From Acidobacteriota bacterium (lineage in GTDB: Bacteria; Actinomycetota; Acidimicrobiia; Spongiisociales; ZC4RG35): a stretch of DNA of 64,000 nt. The notes below the pieces were generated by a model. That model worked only from the letters and a program-made list of their open reading frames with translations, was not told the origin of the DNA and did no database searches. Shown piece after piece: positions 47,035-57,057 of the stretch; the stretch's first letter is position 1, and every line of letters begins with the position of its first letter. The DNA lies in contig JACZUI010000004.1 of assembly GCA_022573225.1 (NCBI GenBank), positions 1 to 64,000 on the forward strand, given 5' to 3'. Position numbers and translations under genes: made by a program.

Positions 47035-48165
47035 CTAGGCCGGCTCGACAGAATCCTCCGGAGGTGACTCCGCATCCAGAAAAAGCTCGTGTCTCCTAGA
47101 CGACTCTGAGATCAAGGCCTGGATGATTCCAGCCATCGGAAGGGCGAGGATGATACCGATGGCACCCATGAGCTGCCCGCCGATGATGATGGCTGCGATC
47201 GAGACCGCCGGATGAATCGACATGGTCCGTTTGGTGATCCTTGGCGAAAGCAACAGATTCTCGACCTGCTGATAGGCGACGAAGAAGATGATGACCCAGA
47301 TCATCGTGGTTGTCCCATTAGACGACAGAGCAACGATGGCAGGGAGGATCAGCGCCAGATAGGTGCCAACCACCGGGATGAACTGGCTGAGAACGCCGAT
47401 CCAGATACCCAGGGAAAGGGCGAAGGGGACGTCGAGAAACGCCAGGAACGCAGCGGCGATCGACCCGCCAATGAAGGCGAGGATCAGTCTGGAGTAGATG
47501 TACCCACCCATCTTCTCCACGGCAACGTCCCAGATATGAAGCGCTTCCCTCTGCCGGTGCTCGGGCATGAAGGTGAGAACGGTCCGCTGGAGCTGGGGCA
47601 ACTCGGCCACCATGTAGAAAGAGAAGATGGCCACGGTGCTGGCAAAGATGAAGAAACCGCCGATTGCCCCGGCCAGGGCCGCGAGTCCGCCGGCGACGCC
47701 TCCGGCGTTTCCGGCCAACCATTCCGAGAGCGCGCTTGCTTCGTTCTCGATGTCGGCACCGACCTCAGGACCGAGCTCGATACCAAAGGTGTTGGAGAGG
47801 AATTCGAGGACGCTCTCTACGTATCCGGGGATGCTGGCAATTATCTGGCCGACCTGGTCTATCAGCAGCGGTGCCAACGCGACAAAGAAACCGACAGCCA
47901 AAACTGCTGCGCCAAGGAATACGAGCGCGGTTGCCGGGCCTCTTCTCCACCCCCTTTTCGCAAGGAGATGCACCGGGGGTTCCATGGCAACCGCGACGAA
48001 GATCGCGACGAAGACCATGAAGAGGACCCCGCTGATCTGACCGGCAAACCAGATGAGACCGCCCAAGGCCAAAAGCACTCCAGCCACCACCAGGGTGCGG
48101 CGCATAAAGCGCTGGTTGTCACGGGATTCGGCTTCCGTGGGCATGACAGTTTTCACGGTAGGCAT
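47035..48165 (-). CDS. AI-2E family transporter
   Basis: Multi-pass; ILAFIGGSIAAAFLAFLDVPFALSLGIWIGVLSQFIPVVGTYLALILPAIVAL; PRITKRTMSIHPAVSIAAIIIGGQLMGAIGIILALPMAG. Confidence 0.9.
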   Translation of the reverse strand: MPTVKTVMPTEAESRDNQRFMRRTLVVAGVLLALGGLIWFAGQISGVLFMVFVAIFVAVAMEPPVHLLAKRGWRRGPATALVFLGAAVLAVGFFVALAPLLIDQVGQIIASIPGYVESVLEFLSNTFGIELGPEVGADIENEASALSEWLAGNAGGVAGGLAALAGAIGGFFIFASTVAIFSFYMVAELPQLQRTVLTFMPEHRQREALHIWDVAVEKMGGYIYSRLILAFIGGSIAAAFLAFLDVPFALSLGIWIGVLSQFIPVVGTYLALILPAIVALSSNGTTTMIWVIIFFVAYQQVENLLLSPRITKRTMSIHPAVSIAAIIIGGQLMGAIGIILALPMAGIIQALISESSRRHELFLDAESPPEDSVEPA

Positions 48166-48215
48166 CCGGGCGTCAGATCCAGCGGATCTCCAGGAGTCTG
48201 CTGATTAATGCCGTT

Positions 48216-48251
48216 GAGATGAGTGACACGCATTGTTCAGCGGGCTCCTAA
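48216..48251 (+). repeat. Dispersed 36-bp repeat, copy 2, containing 10-codon ORF MSDTHCSAGS*
   Basis: gagATGAGTGACACGCATTGTTCAGCGGGCTCCTAA; in the divergent intergenic region between 48165 and 48276. Confidence 0.75.
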
Positions 48252-48275
48252 TCTCCGCCAGGTCCAGGAGGGAAT

Positions 48276-50210
48276 GTGGAGAGTTTCGAGATCGTCTGGC
48301 GACCCGATGAGAAAAGAGCAGCCGCGACCAACACGGCAGCATTCATGCGTCGTCACGGCATCACGACCTACCAAGAGCTGTCAGACCGCGCTGCCAGCGA
48401 CCCAGAGTGGTTCTGGGGCGACGTGGTCGACTTCCTCAATATCCCCTTCATGAGGAAATGGCGGGCGGTTCGAGACACTTCGCGGGGCCACCAGTGGGCG
48501 ACATGGTTCGTAGGAGGCCAATTCAACCTCAGCCAGGCTTGCGTCGATCGCTGGGCCGACGACGACCCGGATCGAGTCGCCCTGAGATCGCAGAAGGAGA
48601 CCGGCGAGACTCGGGAGTTGAATTTCGGCCGACTTCGCAGCGAAGTCTCGAAGACTGCGGGCGCCCTACGCGCTCTGGGCGTCGATCGGGGCGATGCTGT
48701 GGCCGTTTACCTACCGATCGGGCAGGAGGCTGTGACTGCCTTGCTGGCTGTGGCCCGTCTCGGAGCGATTTTCATCCCAGTCTTCTCCGGATATGGCGCC
48801 GATGCCGTCGCCGCACGGTTGGTCGACCCGAGGCCAAAGGTCCTGATCTGTGCCAACGGGTTCGTGAGACGGGGCAGGCTGGTCGAAATGAAGGAAGTCG
48901 CCGATTCGGCCGTAGAGGCTGCGGGCGGAATCGACCGGCTCCTCGTGGTCGACTACACCGACCGCGCCACGACACCCATCCTGGGAGAAAGGGATGTGTG
49001 GTGGCACGAAATCGTGCCTGAGGCGAAGCCGGTGGCACCCGTAGCGACCGGCTCCGAGGACCCGGTTCTCATCGCCTACACGTCCGGCACCACCGGAAGA
49101 CCCAAGGGAGCCGTCCATGTTCAGGCCGGCCTGACGGTCAAGATCGCCCAGGAAGGAGCCTTTCAGGCTGATCTGCACCGCGACGATGTTCTGATGTGGG
49201 CCACGGACATGGGGTGGATCATGGGCCCCTGGATGGTGATAGCCGGGTTGGCCAACGGCGCCGCCATTGCCACCTTCGATGGTGCTCCCGACTACCCGGG
49301 CCCAGATCGGATCTGGCAGGTGGCGTCCGAGCTCGGTGTCACCTTCCTCGGACTGTCGCCCACACTGGTTCGTGCCCTCCAGCCTCACGGAGCGGAACAG
49401 GCCCGCAAGCACGATCTCTCCAGGCTCCGATCGTTCGGGTCTACCGGGGAGCCGTGGAACCCTGATCCCTGGTGGTGGCTGTTCAAGGAGGTGGGTGAGG
49501 AGAGGCGCCCGATCGTCAACATCTCCGGCGGCACGGAGATCGGAGCCTGCCTGCTCTCGGTCAATCTATTGCAGGGCATCAAACCGACTGCTCTCGGCTC
49601 ACCGTCACTCGGAATCGACGCCGACGTCTACGACAGCGAAGGAAACCCGACAAGGACCGAGGTAGGCGAGCTGGTGGTCAGGGGCTCATGGCCGGGAATG
49701 ACCCGTGGATTCTGGGGCGAGTCGGAGAGATACATCGCCACGTACTGGTCGCGATTCGAGGACACCTGGGTCCACGGCGACTGGGCGTCGATCGATGCGG
49801 ACGGGTTCTGGTTTCTACACGGTCGGTCCGACGACACCATGAACATTGCGGGCAAGCGGATCGGGCCAGCAGAAATCGAATCGGCTGTCGTGGCCCTCGA
49901 AGAGGTAGTCATGGCCGCCGCTGTCGGGGTGCCCGACGAGATCAAGGGCGAGGCGATTGCCCTCTTTGTGGTGGCGGCTCCGGGTGTCGAGCCGGGACCC
50001 GAACTCACTCAGACCGTTGAGAGGACCGTTGCCGACGCCATGGGCAAGGCCTTTCGACCCAAGACGATCAAGTGGGTGGACGACCTCCCCAGGACGAGGT
50101 CAGCCAAGATAATGCGGCGTGTAGTGAAATCTCTCGCCGTCGGTGAGGAGCCGGGAGATCTGTCCGGTCTCGAGAACCCCGAAAGCCTCGACGGGATTGC
50201 CTCAACCTGA
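48276..50210 (+). CDS. Acyl-CoA/acetyl-CoA synthetase-like AMP-binding enzyme
   Basis: LIAYTSGTTGRPKGAVHVQ; SGGTEIGAC; WFLHGRSDDTMNIAGKRIGPAEIES; RTRSAKIMRRVVK. Confidence 0.92.
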   Translation: MESFEIVWRPDEKRAAATNTAAFMRRHGITTYQELSDRAASDPEWFWGDVVDFLNIPFMRKWRAVRDTSRGHQWATWFVGGQFNLSQACVDRWADDDPDRVALRSQKETGETRELNFGRLRSEVSKTAGALRALGVDRGDAVAVYLPIGQEAVTALLAVARLGAIFIPVFSGYGADAVAARLVDPRPKVLICANGFVRRGRLVEMKEVADSAVEAAGGIDRLLVVDYTDRATTPILGERDVWWHEIVPEAKPVAPVATGSEDPVLIAYTSGTTGRPKGAVHVQAGLTVKIAQEGAFQADLHRDDVLMWATDMGWIMGPWMVIAGLANGAAIATFDGAPDYPGPDRIWQVASELGVTFLGLSPTLVRALQPHGAEQARKHDLSRLRSFGSTGEPWNPDPWWWLFKEVGEERRPIVNISGGTEIGACLLSVNLLQGIKPTALGSPSLGIDADVYDSEGNPTRTEVGELVVRGSWPGMTRGFWGESERYIATYWSRFEDTWVHGDWASIDADGFWFLHGRSDDTMNIAGKRIGPAEIESAVVALEEVVMAAAVGVPDEIKGEAIALFVVAAPGVEPGPELTQTVERTVADAMGKAFRPKTIKWVDDLPRTRSAKIMRRVVKSLAVGEEPGDLSGLENPESLDGIAST

Positions 50211-50217
50211 CGCCCGA

Positions 50218-50988
50218 TTACCTGGGTGGCAAACGAGTTGCTGCATCGATGCGGATAGTCTCGCCGTTGAGGTACGGATTCTCCACGATGGACTGGACCA
50301 GTTGGGCGAACTCCTCAGGATCCCCCAGCCTCTTGGGAAAGACGCTCCTGTTTTCCAGCTCTGTGATCGCCTTGTCGGGCAGCATCGACAGGATGTTTGT
50401 TGCGAAAACACCTGGCGCTACCGCCATAACGCGAATCCCCAGATCGGCCAGCTCCCTGGCTATCGGAAGTGTCATCCCGACCACGCCGCCTTTCGATGCG
50501 CTGTAGGCAGCTTGGCCAACCTGGCCCTCGAAAGCCGCGATGGAGGCGACATTGACGATTACACCCCTCTCGCCGGCAGAATTCGGTTCGTTCCCGGCCA
50601 TCCGACCGGCGACATGCCTCAAGACGTCGAACATGCCGATGAGGTTGACGTCGATGGTGAACTTGAACAGGTCGAGGTCGAAAAGGGACCCGTCCCGACC
50701 AACCACACGCCCCGCCGTCCCCACCCCTGCGGCGTTCACCAGCACGTCGATCCTTCCGAAAGTCTCGTACGCTCCGGTGATCGCACTCTCAACCGCGCCC
50801 GGGTTACGGACGTCGCACTGTATGAATCTCGAGTTGGTACCAATCTTTGAGGCAGCCTCGACGCCCGCCTCATCGTTCAGATCCACCAGGACCACCGAAG
50901 CACCGTTTGCTGCCAGTCGCTGCGCGGTGGCAAAACCGAGGCCGGAAGCCCCACCCGTGACCACTGCAACCGAGTTATTGACCTCCAA
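50218..50988 (-). CDS. SDR family NAD(P)-dependent oxidoreductase
   Basis: VAVVTGGASGLGFATAQRLAANGASVVLVDLND; NAAGVGTAG; AYSASKGGVVGMTLPIARELADLGIRVMAVAPGVFATNI. Confidence 0.93.
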   Translation of the reverse strand: MEVNNSVAVVTGGASGLGFATAQRLAANGASVVLVDLNDEAGVEAASKIGTNSRFIQCDVRNPGAVESAITGAYETFGRIDVLVNAAGVGTAGRVVGRDGSLFDLDLFKFTIDVNLIGMFDVLRHVAGRMAGNEPNSAGERGVIVNVASIAAFEGQVGQAAYSASKGGVVGMTLPIARELADLGIRVMAVAPGVFATNILSMLPDKAITELENRSVFPKRLGDPEEFAQLVQSIVENPYLNGETIRIDAATRLPPR

Positions 50989-51063
50989 GGCACGCCTTTC
51001 ACCAGGAATCGTGCGACGGTACCACTGCCCCGACGGGGTGATTCATCCCTCAGTGACCCACCA

Positions 51064-51831
51064 GTGATAGGAATATTCGACTCCGGTATCGGCGGGCTCG
51101 GCGTATTGATCCAGGTCCGACGGCTGCTTCCCGCGGTCGACATCGTCTATGTAGCCGACCATGCCAGGGCTCCTTACGGAACGCGGTCGCTGAAAGAGGT
51201 CGCCGACATCTCCGCGGACATCTCCGGTCGTTTGATCGAGAAAGGTGCCCAGACAGTCGTCATCGCCTGCAATACGGCGTCGGCGGCCGCCCTCCACAGC
51301 CTTCGGGCGGAGTTTCCCAATACCAGTTTCGTGGGCATGGAGACAGCGGTGAAGCCGGCGACCATGGAAACCCGCACCGGGGTGATCGGCGTGCTGGCTA
51401 CTGCCGCAACCTTTCAAAGTGAGCTCTACGAGTCCGTCGTCCAACGATTCGGCGGGGATGCCACCATCAGGACGGCCGCCTGCCCCGATTGGGTTGAGAT
51501 GGTGGAATCCGGAATCATCGATGGCCCCGCAGTGGAACACACGGTCCGGGCCAAGATCGAACCGATCCTCGAAGAGGGCGCCGACACCCTCGTCCTCGGC
51601 TGCACCCATTTTCCCTTTCTGCTGTCGTCAATTGAAGCCGTTGCGGGACCGAACGTGACCATCGTCGACCCGGCACCGGCGGTTGGGCGGCAGGTGGCCC
51701 GGGTCGACCCAGGATCCGGCTCTGGCGAGTTGTCGCTGATGTCGACCGGCGATCCAGGGCGCTTCGAGGAACTTGTCAGGAAGCTAGGCGGATCAGAGTT
51801 GTCGCTGTCCGCCCTAGCCTTCGGAGATTGA
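51064..51831 (+). CDS. murI: Glutamate racemase
   Basis: IGIFDSGIGGLGVL; YVADHARAPYGTRS; IACNTASAAAL; LVLGCTHFPFL. Confidence 0.95.
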   Translation: MIGIFDSGIGGLGVLIQVRRLLPAVDIVYVADHARAPYGTRSLKEVADISADISGRLIEKGAQTVVIACNTASAAALHSLRAEFPNTSFVGMETAVKPATMETRTGVIGVLATAATFQSELYESVVQRFGGDATIRTAACPDWVEMVESGIIDGPAVEHTVRAKIEPILEEGADTLVLGCTHFPFLLSSIEAVAGPNVTIVDPAPAVGRQVARVDPGSGSGELSLMSTGDPGRFEELVRKLGGSELSLSALAFGD

Positions 51832-52940
51832 TGCCCGTCCGCACCAGCTTCTTGAACAACGTCCTCGATGCGCTCGCTCGCGGACCGGACCACGTCTGGG
51901 TCGAAAACCAGTTTGCCCTTCTCGGCTGGGGCACCGAACGGAGATTCGACGTTGGAATCGGCCCTGACCGATATGAGCGAGCCATGGAGGCAGTGCGCGA
52001 AGCGTCCCCTACTCCGGCGTTTGTCTCGCTTACCTTTGACGTCGATGAGGAGGGGTCGATGGTCCTGGTTCCGGAGACGGTCGCGAGAGTCGACGGCACC
52101 GGTGTCACCGTCATCAAGGGAAGTCTCCCGCCGACCAAAACATCCCATAGCCAAATGCCTCGCCTCGTCAACTGGCGGGACGGACCGTGGAATCAGCCGT
52201 TTGATGGCGCATTGGAGGCGCTCAGCCGCGACGAAGTGGAGAAGGTGGTCCTTTCGAGGACCGTGAACCTGGAGTTTGACCACGCCATCCCAACCTCCCT
52301 GGTCGTTGAGAACCTCGTTCTCACCCAACCCGACGCATACGTCTTCGGCGTCGAAGGACTTTTTGGCTCGAGCCCCGAGTTGCTCTCGGAACTGAAGGGC
52401 AGAGCGTTGAGGTCGACCTCATTGGCCGGCTCGGCCGCAAACGGCGGGTCGGCCGAGAGCGCCCTATCCAGCAGCAAGATCATCCGTGAGCACGACTTTG
52501 CCGCCGATTCCGTGGCCGAAGCGCTGGCCTCCCATTGTGTAGATCTCACCCGAGGCCCCCGACAGCAAGCGAGATTCGCGGACGTTGTCCATCTCGCGAC
52601 CTACTTCGAGGGAACGGTTCGTGATGGAACCTCGATTCTCGATGTCATCCGGGACCTTCATCCGACCGCAGCGGTCGCCGGCACTCCGACCAAGGCAGCG
52701 GTCGAATTGATCCGCGAGATTGAGGTACATGACCGTCATCGCTACGCCGGCCCCGTTGGCTGGCTCGATGACTCGGGTAGCGGAACCTTCGCCATCGCCA
52801 TTCGTTGCGGTTTGATAGACGGAAGCTCGGCGACCCTCTACACGGGTGCCGGTCTCGTGACGGGATCCGACAGCGGGGAGGAGTACGAGGAGACGGAAAT
52901 CAAGTTGAGGCCGATGCTCCGGGCTCTTCAGATCAGCTGA
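51828..52940 (+). CDS. menF: Isochorismate synthase
   Basis: Chorismate-binding fold: LEALSRDEVEKVVLSRTVNLEF; SSPELLSELKGRALRSTSLAGSAANGG; HLATYFEGTVRDG; AVAGTPTKAAVELI; YAGPVGWLDDSGSGTFAIAIRCGLI. Confidence 0.92.
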   Translation: MMPVRTSFLNNVLDALARGPDHVWVENQFALLGWGTERRFDVGIGPDRYERAMEAVREASPTPAFVSLTFDVDEEGSMVLVPETVARVDGTGVTVIKGSLPPTKTSHSQMPRLVNWRDGPWNQPFDGALEALSRDEVEKVVLSRTVNLEFDHAIPTSLVVENLVLTQPDAYVFGVEGLFGSSPELLSELKGRALRSTSLAGSAANGGSAESALSSSKIIREHDFAADSVAEALASHCVDLTRGPRQQARFADVVHLATYFEGTVRDGTSILDVIRDLHPTAAVAGTPTKAAVELIREIEVHDRHRYAGPVGWLDDSGSGTFAIAIRCGLIDGSSATLYTGAGLVTGSDSGEEYEETEIKLRPMLRALQIS

Positions 52941-54621
52941 GCGAGCTCATCGCCATTGCAGCAGCCTCATCCAGCTCCCTTCGCTGCTTCAACTCCACCT
53001 CGCGATCGACCGGGACCACCAACACGTGCACTCCGCCCTCGGAAAGGCGGCTCTCGGTCTCCTCCGTCAACTGTTGACGGCTCTCGATCGTCATCGCCCC
53101 AACCCCAAAGGCTGATGCCACCGCGACCAGATCTTTGTCGTGAGGTGCGACAAAAAGCCTCTCGAAGGCCGGCGAATGCGTGGCCGGCGGTAGCAGGTCG
53201 AATAGGCCGCCCCCGTTGTTGTCGACGACAATCAGAACGACATCGCCGGGGTAGCCGCCGGCCAGAGCGGAGACATCGTGGAGGAACGAGAGATCGCCGC
53301 TGAGACCGAGGGTGCGACGATGAACCCCTGCGATTCCCAAAGTCGTCGAAGTGAAGCCGTCGATGCCAGACGCTCCCCGATTGGCGAAGACGCGGCCCCC
53401 TTTCACGGTGTGGGCATCCACGTCTCGAACCGGCATCGATGACGCAACCGACAAGGCGCCCCACCCGACTTCAGAGATCGATCGGGCAATCACCGGACCG
53501 GTCAGATCGGAACCGTCATCAAGCCGGTCGTCGAGCACATCTCGGACTCTCGTGTCGAGCGCGGACCAAAGTTCGAGCCATCCCAGATCGGGCCGACCCT
53601 CTGTCAAGCCAAGGGTCGCCGTCGGATCGGCCTGGGTCAGCACATCGGAATGCCTCCGCGGATCGTGCCACTGGCCCCACCTATCTATCTGAATCTGGGA
53701 GCAGTCGAGGGAGGTGAGGGCGGACAGCCGATCACTCGGCCCGATTCGACCGATCGACACCACTGCTTCCGGCATCATGGCGCGAGGCAAGTCGTCCACC
53801 AGAAGATGGTGATACGAGGTGACCACCGGTCCTCCTCGCATGTTCGACAGCGCGGTCGCCAACACCGGCCATCCCAATCGTCGTGTCTCAGCGAGAAGGC
53901 CCACAGGATCGTCGATGCCCTCACCAGCGATCACAAGGCCGCGAGAAACGTTGAGCTGCTCCAGGACCGCTCCAACCGGTTTCGCAACCTGGCTCGTCTG
54001 CCATGGAACGCCATCGGGCAGACCTTCGATCGAATGACGGTATGGCTCGACTGCTGCACGGCCATCGTCCGACACGGGCACGGTCGGCTCGCGAAAACTG
54101 AGGTTGAGGTGAACCGGGCCCGGCGACCGCCCGTGACCCATCGCTCTCGCCACGGCCTGAGACACCAAGGTTCGCCAATACACATTCCCGTCAAAGCCCG
54201 CATCGGCCAGGCCGACATCGCAGAACCAGCGAACCCGATCGCCGAACATCCCGACCTGATCGACCGTCTGGTTGGCGCCGACCGCCCGAAGCTCTGGAGG
54301 TCGATCGGCAGTCATCGCGATCAGTGGCACAAGACTCCGATCCGCCTCGACCATTGCAGGGAGATAGTTGGCGACTGCTGTTCCTGAGGTGGACACACAT
54401 ACCGCAGGCCGTCCACTCGCTCGTGCGAAACCGATGGCCTGGAAAGCGGCGGACCTCTCGTCCAGAACGATTCGCACCTCGATCTCGGCCGCCTCCTCAA
54501 AGGCGATGGCCAAAGCCGCGGAACGCGATCCCGGGGACACGAGAGCCAGCGTCACACCATGACGACGTAGCTCGTCGACCATGGCCCTTGCCTGGGCGAT
54601 GCTTGGATTGGGTTGGGTCAA
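52933..54621 (-). CDS. menD: 2-succinyl-5-enolpyruvyl-6-hydroxy-3-cyclohexene-1-carboxylate synthase
   Basis: VTLALVSPGSRSAALAIAFEEAAEIEVRIVLDERSAAFQAIGFARASGRPAVCVSTSGTAVANYLPAMVEAD; NRGASGIDGFTSTTLGIAG; VDNNGGGLFDLLP. Confidence 0.95.
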   Translation of the reverse strand: MTQPNPSIAQARAMVDELRRHGVTLALVSPGSRSAALAIAFEEAAEIEVRIVLDERSAAFQAIGFARASGRPAVCVSTSGTAVANYLPAMVEADRSLVPLIAMTADRPPELRAVGANQTVDQVGMFGDRVRWFCDVGLADAGFDGNVYWRTLVSQAVARAMGHGRSPGPVHLNLSFREPTVPVSDDGRAAVEPYRHSIEGLPDGVPWQTSQVAKPVGAVLEQLNVSRGLVIAGEGIDDPVGLLAETRRLGWPVLATALSNMRGGPVVTSYHHLLVDDLPRAMMPEAVVSIGRIGPSDRLSALTSLDCSQIQIDRWGQWHDPRRHSDVLTQADPTATLGLTEGRPDLGWLELWSALDTRVRDVLDDRLDDGSDLTGPVIARSISEVGWGALSVASSMPVRDVDAHTVKGGRVFANRGASGIDGFTSTTLGIAGVHRRTLGLSGDLSFLHDVSALAGGYPGDVVLIVVDNNGGGLFDLLPPATHSPAFERLFVAPHDKDLVAVASAFGVGAMTIESRQQLTEETESRLSEGGVHVLVVPVDREVELKQRRELDEAAAMAMSSLS

Positions 54622-55577
54622 GTGAGTACCTCGGCGGCAGCCCGGACCTTACGCAGCATCTCTGCAGACCGATCTCGATCCGGTCGCCAGCGAGCCAGAA
54701 GCTCCGGGTCGGGCTCCGGCCGTCGAACCTCGAGGAACCCGTCTTTCGGTATGAGGGGACTCATGGTGGGGTCGCCCTCAATGAGCGCGACCGTCCCGAG
54801 CCCGCAGGCGTGAGGAAGGTCCTTGACAAGGGAGGCCGCCAACAGGCCCTGGTAGATGCCGATCGACGTCTCGAGGGCAGAGCTGACCACCACCGGTATC
54901 CCGGCCCGCTGAGCCAGGTCGAGAACCCGACCCACCCCGCCCATAGGTTGGACTTTCACCACGAGAATGTCGGCCGCGCCTGATTCCACGACCTCCAACG
55001 GATCAGCCTTGAACCGAACCAGCTCGTCTGCGGCAAGCAGGACGGATGTTCTCTTCTTGAGCTCCAACATCTCTTCAACAGTTGCCACCGGCTGCTCCAC
55101 ATACTCGAGATCGAATCGCTCCAGCTTCTCCAGTCGGTCCGTCGCGGTTTCCACATCCCACGCTGCATTGACGTCGATCCGGATTCGTCCTCCCGTACCG
55201 AGGGCAGAATGAACCGCGTCCAACCGGGCCTCATCCTCCTCCGGACCTTGGCCTGGCTCCGCGACCTTCACCTTGGCAGTCGAGGCCCCTGATTCAGCCA
55301 CCAGCGCCGCGGCAAGGTCTGGATCTACAGCAGGAATGGTCACATTGACAGGAATCGAATCTCGACCGGGTCCTGGCATGCTGCTACAGGCAGCCTCCAA
55401 AGCACATGCCAGCCACCGAGCGGTGATCTCAGGCGGATAGTCGGGGAATGGCGAGAACTCACCCCAGCCGGAAGGACCCCGGATCAATACCGCCTCTCGA
55501 TGATCCACCCGACGAAATCGATGCCTCATCGGGATTCGGACGGGATGAAGCTCAAGGGCCTCGAGGAGGTTTCTCAA
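54618..55577 (-). CDS. menC: o-Succinylbenzoate synthase
   Basis: Enolase-superfamily: RIDVNAAWDVETATDRLEKLERFDLEYVEQPVATVEEMLELKKRTSVLLAADELVR; DILVVKVQPMGGVG; VVSSALETSIGIYQGL. Confidence 0.93.
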   Translation of the reverse strand: MRNLLEALELHPVRIPMRHRFRRVDHREAVLIRGPSGWGEFSPFPDYPPEITARWLACALEAACSSMPGPGRDSIPVNVTIPAVDPDLAAALVAESGASTAKVKVAEPGQGPEEDEARLDAVHSALGTGGRIRIDVNAAWDVETATDRLEKLERFDLEYVEQPVATVEEMLELKKRTSVLLAADELVRFKADPLEVVESGAADILVVKVQPMGGVGRVLDLAQRAGIPVVVSSALETSIGIYQGLLAASLVKDLPHACGLGTVALIEGDPTMSPLIPKDGFLEVRRPEPDPELLARWRPDRDRSAEMLRKVRAAAEVLT

Positions 55578-55882
55578 CCGTGCTGGACCTCCCGAATGTA
55601 GGAGATCAACCGATCAAGCTGAGGATCGTCGAGCGAGGACGCGAACGATGGCATCCGGCCCCGACCCTCGATGATGGTCACCCGGAGGAACTCATCGGGC
55701 TGAGTGGATGCGAAGGAGCCCCCACCCAGTGGGGGGCCGATGCCACCCTCGAGGTCGTCTCCATGACAGTTGGAGCACAATTGGAGATAGATCTCCTCGC
55801 CGGTGGCGTCCTCGGCCGGTCGACCGACGCATGCCGACACCAGCAGGCCGACAAGGGCCAGAACCATCATCTGCGATCTCAC
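55574..55882 (-). CDS. Class I cytochrome c lipoprotein
   Basis: LVGLLVSAC lipobox; LCSNCHGDDLEGGIGPPL (CxxCH); GRMPSFASSLDDPQLDRLISYIREV. Confidence 0.9.
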   Translation of the reverse strand: MRSQMMVLALVGLLVSACVGRPAEDATGEEIYLQLCSNCHGDDLEGGIGPPLGGGSFASTQPDEFLRVTIIEGRGRMPSFASSLDDPQLDRLISYIREVQHG

Positions 55883-55917
55883 TGATTTCCGATGGTACGG
55901 AGAGTCGGAGGAAACAC

Positions 55918-56964
55918 TCAGCCGGCTCGGTCGGTATCACCGGCCCGCTCAACGAGATCCCTGACCTTCTGAGCAGAATCGCGGCCCACAATCAAAACGG
56001 TGTCCGGAGTCTCGACAACCACAATGTCATCTACGCCGACGACGGCGATCCTCCTTCCGCTGCTGCTGAGATACGAGCCGGTCACCTCGATGGCGGTCAC
56101 ATCGCCCACGATGACGTTTCCGCTGGCGTCCCGAGAGGACGCCTCCCATAACGAGTGCCAGGTCCCGACGTCTGTCCATCCGACGTCGATGGGGATCATC
56201 ACGGCATTCTTGGTGAACTCCATCACGGCGTGGTCTATCGAGATCGCCTCGACCCTTTCGAAGTCAGGTCCAAGGACGATCACCTGGCGGGAGGTGTCGC
56301 CCATGGCAGACTCCACCCCATCCACCAGATCGGGAGCATGAGTACGAGCCTCCTCGAGCAGGGCATCGGCACGAAACACAAACATTCCCGAGTTCCAATA
56401 GTGCCTGCCATCGAAGGCCATCACGTGGGCATCAGACTCGTCGGGCTTCTCCTTGAAACGGATCACCCGTCGTCCGTCGCCTACCGCTTCTCCAGCTTCG
56501 ATGTAGCCGTATCCGGTCTCGGCCCGATCCGGGGTCACTCCGAACGTCACCATCTCAAACTGAGCAGCTAGATCGACCGCAGAGAAAACGGCCCGCAAGA
56601 AGGCTCCGCGGTCAGAAATTATGTGGTCGGCCGGAAGAACGACCATGACTTCGGCGGGCTCCAGTGACATCGCAGCCGCGATCAAGGCGGGTGCGGTGTT
56701 TCTACCGGTCGGTTCGACCAGAATCCGGTGGACCGCGACGTTGGCCCGTTCGATCGCTTCCTCTACCAACGCCAGGTGGTCCCGCCCGGTGACGATCACC
56801 GGATCGCCCACTCCCTCGAGACCATCGAGTCGTTGGAGGGCCTGCACGAACAATGGCTCGCCGATCAGGTCGAGAAACTGCTTGGGACGGTCGGGAACGG
56901 AGAGAGGCCAAAGCCGGGTGCCCGCTCCCCCGGAAAGGATCACCGGTCTCACGATTCGAGGCAC
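55918..56964 (-). CDS. manC: Mannose-1-phosphate guanylyltransferase
   Basis: VILSGGAGTRLWPLSVPDRPKQFLDLIGE; VVLPADHII; RFKEKPDE; YWNSGMFVFRADALLEE; DVGWTDVGTWHSLWE. Confidence 0.93.
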   Translation of the reverse strand: MPRIVRPVILSGGAGTRLWPLSVPDRPKQFLDLIGEPLFVQALQRLDGLEGVGDPVIVTGRDHLALVEEAIERANVAVHRILVEPTGRNTAPALIAAAMSLEPAEVMVVLPADHIISDRGAFLRAVFSAVDLAAQFEMVTFGVTPDRAETGYGYIEAGEAVGDGRRVIRFKEKPDESDAHVMAFDGRHYWNSGMFVFRADALLEEARTHAPDLVDGVESAMGDTSRQVIVLGPDFERVEAISIDHAVMEFTKNAVMIPIDVGWTDVGTWHSLWEASSRDASGNVIVGDVTAIEVTGSYLSSSGRRIAVVGVDDIVVVETPDTVLIVGRDSAQKVRDLVERAGDTDRAG

Positions 56965-57057
56965 CTGTCGAGAGTAATGCCCGTCCCTCTGGCTCTTGGG
57001 GAGCTGCAATCCATCAACAGCATCGAAGGCTGGGGTGCCCTCAAACCTCCAACCAGC

